In this document: piece by piece, positions 58,308 to 64,000 of the stretch
Numbering within the stretch: the stretch's first letter is position 1
Layout of the letters: every line of letters begins with the position of its first letter
Made by a program: the position numbers and the translations under genes
Notes under the pieces: generated by a model
The model's input: the letters and a program-made list of their open reading frames with translations, nothing else
Databases searched by the model: none
Told to the model about the DNA's origin: nothing
NCBI GenBank assembly: GCA_963788015.1
Contig: CAWBEY010000012.1
Location: forward strand, 1,488,001 to 1,552,000
Source of the DNA: JBBRHH01 sp963788015
GTDB taxonomy: Bacteria; Planctomycetota; Phycisphaerae; Tepidisphaerales; Tepidisphaeraceae
Direction: 5' to 3'
Length of the DNA stretch: 64,000 bases

Positions 58308-61300
58308 ATGGCCCGGCCTGCTGAAGAAAAATCTACCAATAGTGCATTTGGCGGGGCACGGCGCTGGACGGCCGCTCAGCGCGAAGCGATTGAGACGACG
58401 GGCATTGGCCTGCTTGTCTCCGCCGCCGCCGGCAGCGGCAAGACCTCCGTTCTTGCCGAGCGCTGCGCCACCTGGTTTGCGATGCGGCACCTCGGTGCAA
58501 TGTGCATCAGCTTCTGGTTGTCACTTTCACCGAAGCGGCGGCCGCCGAGATGAAATCGCGCATCGAATCGGCCTTGCGTACGCGCCTGACGGCCGGGCCG
58601 ACCTCCGCGTCTTCTGACACCGATCAGCACCTTCGCCGCCAGCTTGCGCTTGTTGAACACGCGAATGTCAGCACGGTGCATGGATTTTGCCATCGCCTTC
58701 TCCGCCAGCATTTTCACCGTCTGGGGCTCGACCCCAACTTTCGCGTTCTGGACGCCGACGAAGCCGCGCTCCTCCGCACCGACGTCGCGCGCGAACTTTT
58801 TCTGGATCGGTACGAGCAGGAGGACGCCGGCCAGTTCCAGCGCTTCATCGATGCCTATGGCGGCGGGAACGACGATCGTTTGATGGCCCAGGTGATCGCT
58901 ACTCACTCGATGCTTTGCAGCGTGGTCGACGCGGCCGACTGGGTTCGCCGCGCGCGTGACCGCATTGCACAGGGGGCCGCCAAACCATTGGCCGATTCTC
59001 CCATTGGCCAGGAATTTCTGGGCGCCTTGCGGGCCAAGCTATTGGCGCTGAAAGCCGAGGCCGACGCCGCACTCGCCAGTCTCAAGCCGATGGGTGGCTT
59101 CGCGAAGTACGTCGAATATTGCCAATATCTCCATGGCCACATTTGCGGGTGGCTGGCCGCCTTCGATAAGCGCGGCTATGCAGCGCTTGTTGCCGCCATT
59201 GGGGCGTTTGATCCCGGGCGCATGCCAAGTCTCGGCGAGCGCCCCGGCCGGGAGACCGCCAACTCTTCGCTTAAATCCGTGCAGGAGCAATGCAAGAGCG
59301 GGCAACTCCTCAAGAGCCTTCGCTTCACGGCCGAGCAACTTCGCCAGGGTTTGGCGGACATCCTCCCCCATGCTGAAATGTTCCTCGAACTGGTTGAGCA
59401 GTTCGGCCAGGCCTACTCGCGCGAGAAAGATCGGATTGGCGGGGTTGATTTTTCTGATCTTCGAGCGCCTCGCCCTGCGCCTTCTGCGCGATGACGCAGT
59501 GCCGGGCCTTCATCCGTCGGCCGTCGCGCGCTCGTGCCACAAGCAGTTCCAGCATGTTCTGGTTGATGAATACCAGGACATCAACGAAGTGCAGGACGCC
59601 ATTCTCCACCTCGTCAGCCGCGAATGCCTCGCCGCCGCCGGGCACGGCCCATCCAATCTCTTCTGCGTGGGCGACGTCAAACAGAGCATCTACCGCTTCC
59701 GCCTTGCGGAGCCGACCCGTTTCCTGAACCGGAGCGAAGAGTTCCGCCGGCCCGGCGCGATTGGTAAGGTCATCGACCTGCAAGCCAACTTCCGCAGCCG
59801 CGCGCCTCTGCTTGACGTCCTCAACAACCTTTTCGAGCGCCTGATGACTAAGGCCGCTGTTGGCATCCAATACGACCAAACCCATCGCCTCCACGCGCAC
59901 GCCCAGTTCGCGGTTGAAAAGCTAGACGTTGTCTCCTTCACCGGTGCGCCGGTCGAGCTTCATCTGCTCCCCAAAGGCTACGCCAATGACACGTCGGACG
60001 ATTGCGACTCGGCCGAAGAAGAACTAGGCCGAGCCACTGCCGAAGCCACTCTGGTGGCCCACCAAATTCGCACCTTGATGGGGCTTTCAACCACCAACAC
60101 TTCCCCTTCCCCCCTGAACCCTGAACCCAGAACCCTGAACCCTCACTCCCACATCTCCACCCCCTCCCCCACCGGCCACCCCACCCTCCGCCCACTCCAA
60201 TTCCGCGATATTGTCATCCTGCTCCGCAGCGCCAAGTTTCAGGCCGAAACTTACGCCCAGGTGCTACGGGACTTTGGCATTCCCGTCTACAGCGCCTCGG
60301 GCGTCGGCTATTTTGAGTCCATGGAAGTGCGAGACGTCCTCTCCCTCCTGCGCCTCCTCGACAACCAGCAACAAGACATTCCCATGGCGGCTGTCCTTCG
60401 CAGCCCCCTGTCGGGCCTTCCCCATCCCGAAGACAACCTGGCGCGCATTCGTCTGGCATATCCAGCCGAGTCAGCCGCCGCGACCCCGATTCCGTTTCAC
60501 CAGGCCGTCGTTCGATACGCGGCGGAGATCGACGATGAACTGGCAGCCAAGCTGCGTGATTTTCTTAATGACCTGGGCGAGTGGCGCGAGATGGCGCATC
60601 GCCGGCCCGTGGCCGAGGTGATCTGGCAGATCTACGACCGCACCGGCTTCCTGGCCTTTTGCAATGGCCTGGAGAACGGGCAGCAACGCTGTGCGAACCT
60701 CATCAACCTTTATCACCGCGCCCAGCAGTTCGGATCGTTTTCGCGTCAAGGCTTGTGGCGCTTCATCCAGTTCCTGCGCAGCCTGAGCCTGCAAAACGAG
60801 GCGGCGCAGGCTTCGGAGATCAGCGAGGCTGAGGACGTCGTACGCATCATGACGATTCACTCGGCCAAGGGCCTTGAATTTCCGGTTGTCTTCCTTCCTG
60901 ACATGGGCAAGAAGATCAACATGCAGGACTGCGCGGGAGACGTTCTCGCCGACCGTGAGGCATTGCTTGGGCTGTCGGTCGTGGATGAACGCAAGCAGGT
61001 GAAATATCCATCCCTCGCCAAGCGGCTCGTCGCCGACCGCCTGCGCCAGCAAGCGCTGGCCGAGGAGTTGCGCGTGCTGTATGTCGCTACCACGCGCGCC
61101 AAAGAACATCTTATTCTTGTCGGCAGCATCAAAGACGCGGCCGAGGAAAGCTGGGCCAAGCGCTGGACCGGACACGCCGGCCCGCTGCCCGCCGAAACCA
61201 TCCTCGACGCCTCAACCATGCTGGACTGGCTTGGTCCGGCTGCTGTCCTGACTGAGGGCGGTCTGCAGATTCACCGCCACACCGAAGAAGATCTGCATCA

Positions 61301-62143
61301 ATACCGCCAAACGTCCACCAAAAAATCTCGCACGGCCCGCTGGGCCCGATTCCCTGGCCGATCTCCAACCGCTTCCCACCACACCTCTCGCAAACGCCGT
61401 GGCACAGCAAGTCATAACCCGCCTCACCACCGCCTACGCCCACCATCCTTTCAGCGCACTCAAAGGCTCCGAATCTGTAACCGCCTGGACCAAAGCCACA
61501 ACAAAAACCAAACCGATCTCGCCTGAGCGTCCCTCTCCCCTGAACCCTGAACCCCGAACCCTGGACCCTCTCTTCGACTCCCTCCTCCCGCCCCCTGAAT
61601 TCTTCGCCCAGGAGAAAGACATCTCCGCCACCGACCGCGGCACCGCCGTTCACCTGGTGCTCCAACATCTGGATTTCTCGCGCCCTTGCACGCAAAGACG
61701 ATCTGGCCGAGCAAATCAGCGTGCTCCTGCAGCGCAAGCTCATCACGCAGACTCAGGCCAGCGCCGCCGGCTACGACACAATCCAATGGCTCCTGAACAC
61801 CGACGTCGGCCAGCTCCTTCGCAACAGCGCCCACGGTCTCCGGCGGGAACAGGCCTTTAATTACGCGCTGCCTCCCGAGCTGTTCATCCAGCGCCCCAGT
61901 TCTGATCCCCTGGACCGCGTTATGATCCGAGGCCGAATTGACGCTTTGGTTCCCGACGGCGACGGCTGGATCATCATCGACTACAAAACCGACCGCGTTT
62001 CAGGGGCGGCCCTTCAAGACCGCGCCGCCTACTACACCGGCCAGATGAAACTCTACCGCCAGGCCCTTGAAGACATCACCAACACCAAAGTCACCGGCAT
62101 CTATCTAGTCTTCCTGACCGCCAAACAAGTCGTCGCCCTGTAA
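58308..62143 (+). CDS. addA: AddA-type helicase-nuclease, four frame breaks
   Basis: AddA unwinds and degrades double-strand ends for recombination. Joined length is ~1,278 residues. UvrD-like motifs: RRWTAAQREAIETTG, Walker A SAAAGSGKTSVLAERC, LLVVTFTEAAAAEMKSRIES, VSTVHGFCHRLLRQHF, HVLVDEYQDINEVQD, FCVGDVKQSIYRFRLAEPTR, IMTIHSAKGLEFPVVFLPDM and LYVATTRAKEHL. The nuclease domain near the end has RGTAVHLVLQHLDF and GRIDALVPDGDGWIIIDYKT. Breaks lie near 58495, 59461, 61350 and 61680, each rejoining correct sequence. No addB is in the window. Confidence 0.9.
60115..60142 (+). repeat. TGAACCC-type repeat inside addA (first)
   Basis: Units TGAACCC (60115, 60122), AGAACCC (60129) and TGAACCC (60136) encode LNPEPRTLNP in the helicase. 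The AGA unit is the one in the reading frame, so no stop arises. It lies in a Pro/Ser/Thr-rich insert absent from the helicase core motifs. Confidence 0.75.
61541..61568 (+). repeat. TGAACCC-type repeat inside addA (second)
   Basis: Units TGAACCC (61541), TGAACCCC (61548), GAACCC (61556) and TGGACCC (61562) encode LNPEPRTLDP in the same protein, about 475 codons after the first copy. No TGA falls in the reading frame used here. Confidence 0.7.
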
Positions 62144-62265
62144 CATAGGATGCACTTGCCAGAGGTGGTGATCCGACTTGGCACAATTTGGATCTTTTTC
62201 TCGCTCTCCTCCTGTATAATGCTCACACTTCCACTCCGATCTCAGGTGAATCCAGGCTGCGCTGC

Positions 62266-63684
62266 ATGATCAAAAAGACCCTGGCCATTTTCCCCCTTCT
62301 TCTTATTCCGCATCTCACCAACGCGGTCCCCACGTTGTATGGACCAAACCAGAGCCCAAACACCTATTCCTCAACCCTCCGCCTCACCACCTTCGCCACC
62401 AATCTGAACTATCCCACCAGCATGCAGGAATTCGGCCCGGCCGGCGACTCGGGGATCCTCGTTGGCACAACCTCCGGCGGCCCTTTCTACTCCGCTTCGT
62501 CCTCCGGCAAGCTCCTCTTCCTCAAAGACACCAATCACGATGGCGTCGCCGATCAAACTTTCGATATCACACCCTCCGGCGGTCTTCCCGGCAGCATCAC
62601 CGCCGTCCGCAAGGCGGGCGATCTCCTGCTCGTCACCAGCGGCGTCGGCTCCACCGCGCCCGTCATCAACGTTCTCCGCCAAGGCGCCAGCCCCACGGCC
62701 CCACTCACCTCCGTCGGCACCATCACCCTGAATTTTCCCGCATCATGGGAGCACGAGTCCTACTCTCTGGCCGTCCGCCCCAGCCCCGCCCAGCCCGGCA
62801 GCTTTGATGTCCTCTTCAATGTCGGCTCCCAATTCAACGATGTGTCCGCTGCCACCACCATCACCGCCACCACGAGCGGCAGCGCCACGGGCTTCACCAC
62901 CGTGACGCTTCAACCTGAGTCCATTTACAAAACCACTCTCACTGACACCGGAACCAGCGCCTCCTTCACAAACCCACTGCAAGTCGCAAAGGGACTCCGA
63001 AACGCCGCTGGCATAGCTTTTCATCCCACCACAGGCGATCTCTATTTCACCGACAATGGCATGGACGGCACCGCCACCAACGGCCATCCAGCAGACATCT
63101 ACGGCAACGCGGCCTACAGCCTCGACACCCTCCACGCCATTAGTGCCGCCACAATCGGTACGTCGGTCCCCGACTACGCCTTTTCCAGCAGCTTCTTCGA
63201 AAACACCGCTCCGCCCACGACGCATGGCGCGCCCACCGCTCTGGCCGCCTTCGCACCCCTCAACGGCCAATCCACGGAGGAATCCGAAGGCCCCAACGAA
63301 ATCGCCTTCGCCCCCTCCTCCTTCCCCCAAGGCCTTAATAACGGCATATTCATCGGCTTTCATGGCCAATTCGATCAAACCGGCAACCCCGACCCCAACA
63401 CCGGCACTGGCAATGAAGAACACCCGGTAGTCTTTTTCAACCTCAACGATGGAACCTACTGGCACTTCATCGACAACACCAATCCCACCCCCATCGGCCA
63501 TCTGGATGGCCTCCTCTCCACCGCCGATTCTCTTTACCTCTCCGACATCGCCACCGGCAGCCTTTTCAACACCCCCTACAACACCGGCGCCATCTACCAG
63601 ATTCAATCTGTCCCCGAACCCGCCTCCCTCGGCCTCCTCCTCCTCGCCGCCGCCCTCACCCTCCCACGCCGCAATCGTACCTGA
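62266..63684 (+). CDS. PEP-CTERM beta-propeller protein
   Basis: A 472-residue exported protein. A signal peptide (IKKTLAIFPLLLIPHLTNAV) is followed by propeller-like repeats resembling glucose/sorbosone dehydrogenases (GKLLFLKDTNHDGVADQTFD, AAGIAFHPTTGDLYFTDNGM). The C-terminus is a PEP-CTERM sorting tail: VPEPASLGLLLLAAALT, then a basic end (PRRNR). Such proteins are processed by an exosortase and placed at the surface. ATG 62266 is chosen because it opens the signal peptide; upstream in-frame residues are not part of it. No exosortase gene is in the window. Confidence 0.85.
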   Translation: MIKKTLAIFPLLLIPHLTNAVPTLYGPNQSPNTYSSTLRLTTFATNLNYPTSMQEFGPAGDSGILVGTTSGGPFYSASSSGKLLFLKDTNHDGVADQTFDITPSGGLPGSITAVRKAGDLLLVTSGVGSTAPVINVLRQGASPTAPLTSVGTITLNFPASWEHESYSLAVRPSPAQPGSFDVLFNVGSQFNDVSAATTITATTSGSATGFTTVTLQPESIYKTTLTDTGTSASFTNPLQVAKGLRNAAGIAFHPTTGDLYFTDNGMDGTATNGHPADIYGNAAYSLDTLHAISAATIGTSVPDYAFSSSFFENTAPPTTHGAPTALAAFAPLNGQSTEESEGPNEIAFAPSSFPQGLNNGIFIGFHGQFDQTGNPDPNTGTGNEEHPVVFFNLNDGTYWHFIDNTNPTPIGHLDGLLSTADSLYLSDIATGSLFNTPYNTGAIYQIQSVPEPASLGLLLLAAALTLPRRNRT

Positions 63685-63813
63685 AGTCTCCATTCTGACT
63701 TCTGCTCGCCAGGCAAGAATTGCTCTACGCCCAGGCTGTCAACTACGCCTTCGGGCAACTCATTCGTGCCGATTGGTGTTGATTCGTGGCAAAAATTCCC
63801 GCCCCAATCCCCG

Positions 63814-64000
63814 CTAGCTCGGCGGCAGCGCCTGCGCCGCCGGCGCATCCAGGCTTCGCACCCGCTTGGCAGCCGCGGGCGCGCTCGCATCTTTGGCGTT
63901 CTGCGTTCCCCGCGCCATCGCGATTACCCCTGTCCGCGCCAGTTCCGTAATCCCATAACTCGACATCAAATCCACAAACGACTCCAGCTTCTCTTCCGTT
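63814..64000 (-). CDS. ilvN: Acetolactate synthase small subunit, C-terminal part
   Basis: The frame enters from the window edge on the minus strand and stops at 63814. It reads EEKLESFVDLMSSYGITELA followed by RTGVIAMARG, the usual end of IlvN/IlvH, the regulatory subunit of acetolactate synthase that binds Val. A ~30-residue Ala-rich tail follows. The ACT domains lie beyond the window. Confidence 0.8.
   Translation of the reverse strand, partial: TEEKLESFVDLMSSYGITELARTGVIAMARGTQNAKDASAPAAAKRVRSLDAPAAQALPPS

Noticed and set aside
62743..63693. 316-codon open frame on the minus strand
   Set aside because: It is antisense to the PEP-CTERM protein. The Gly/Val/Glu-rich translation has no domain, while the plus frame has a signal peptide and a PEP-CTERM tail.

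Overview
The window is about 64 kb of GC-rich DNA, densely coded on both strands, and most likely comes from a planctomycete of the class Phycisphaerae (Tepidisphaerales-like). The evidence is an LEPR-type N-terminal sorting motif on two exported proteins (4793-6094 and 16789-17460), a PEP-CTERM tail (62266-63684), a DUF1080 protein, and a flagellar set that includes P- and L-ring genes, so the cell has an outer membrane. No insertion sequence, phage, CRISPR array or rRNA was found.

Layout. 1-4716: a partial gene, a membrane protein, then a division/cell-wall block of mraZ, a 617-base gap rich in RNA hairpins, rsmH, a membrane-anchored LysM protein and a small FtsL-like protein. 4793-11275: exported enzymes (subtilase, YncE-like propeller, esterase, S9-like hydrolase) and an O-methyltransferase. 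11328-16635: a coiled-coil protein, a GNAT enzyme, a WXG100-like small protein and a ~1,316-residue membrane FtsK/SpoIIIE ATPase, which together resemble a minimal type VII secretion module. 16789-23009: LEPR coiled-coil protein, secreted proteins, GNAT, RidA and a nucleotidyltransferase pair. 23090-29768: one hybrid histidine kinase followed by five receiver-domain proteins, all on the minus strand. Two of these carry GGDEF domains with broken active sites but intact c-di-GMP inhibitory sites. 30176-43020: flagellar run flgF-flgG-flgA-flgH-flgI-flgJ-flgN-flgK-flgL-(small gene)-fliW-csrA-fliC, with CsrA-type sites in the fliC leader. 43003-50809 (minus): tRNA-Gln, hypothetical, glmU-like, prs, rplY, pth, rpsF, ssb, rplI, mtaB, dtd. 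51278-58187: a small kptA island, YihY, a cytochrome-like protein, murD, gnd and small membrane proteins. 58308-62143: AddA-type helicase-nuclease. The window ends with a PEP-CTERM propeller protein and the C-terminus of an acetolactate synthase small subunit.

A feature of the whole window is single-base frame breaks. At least 25 conserved reading frames shift and then continue correctly in another frame, including ssb, pth, fliC, flgK, flgL, flgH and addA. Several are homopolymers one base short. The breaks look like residual sequencing or assembly indels rather than gene decay, so those genes are annotated at their reconstructed full extents.

A second pattern is a set of seven-base repeats beginning with TGA between translation units (4391, 36529, 38275). 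Each places a stop codon in all three frames directly upstream of a start codon that lacks a Shine-Dalgarno. Related repeats sit inside addA, where the one unit lying in the reading frame has lost its TGA.
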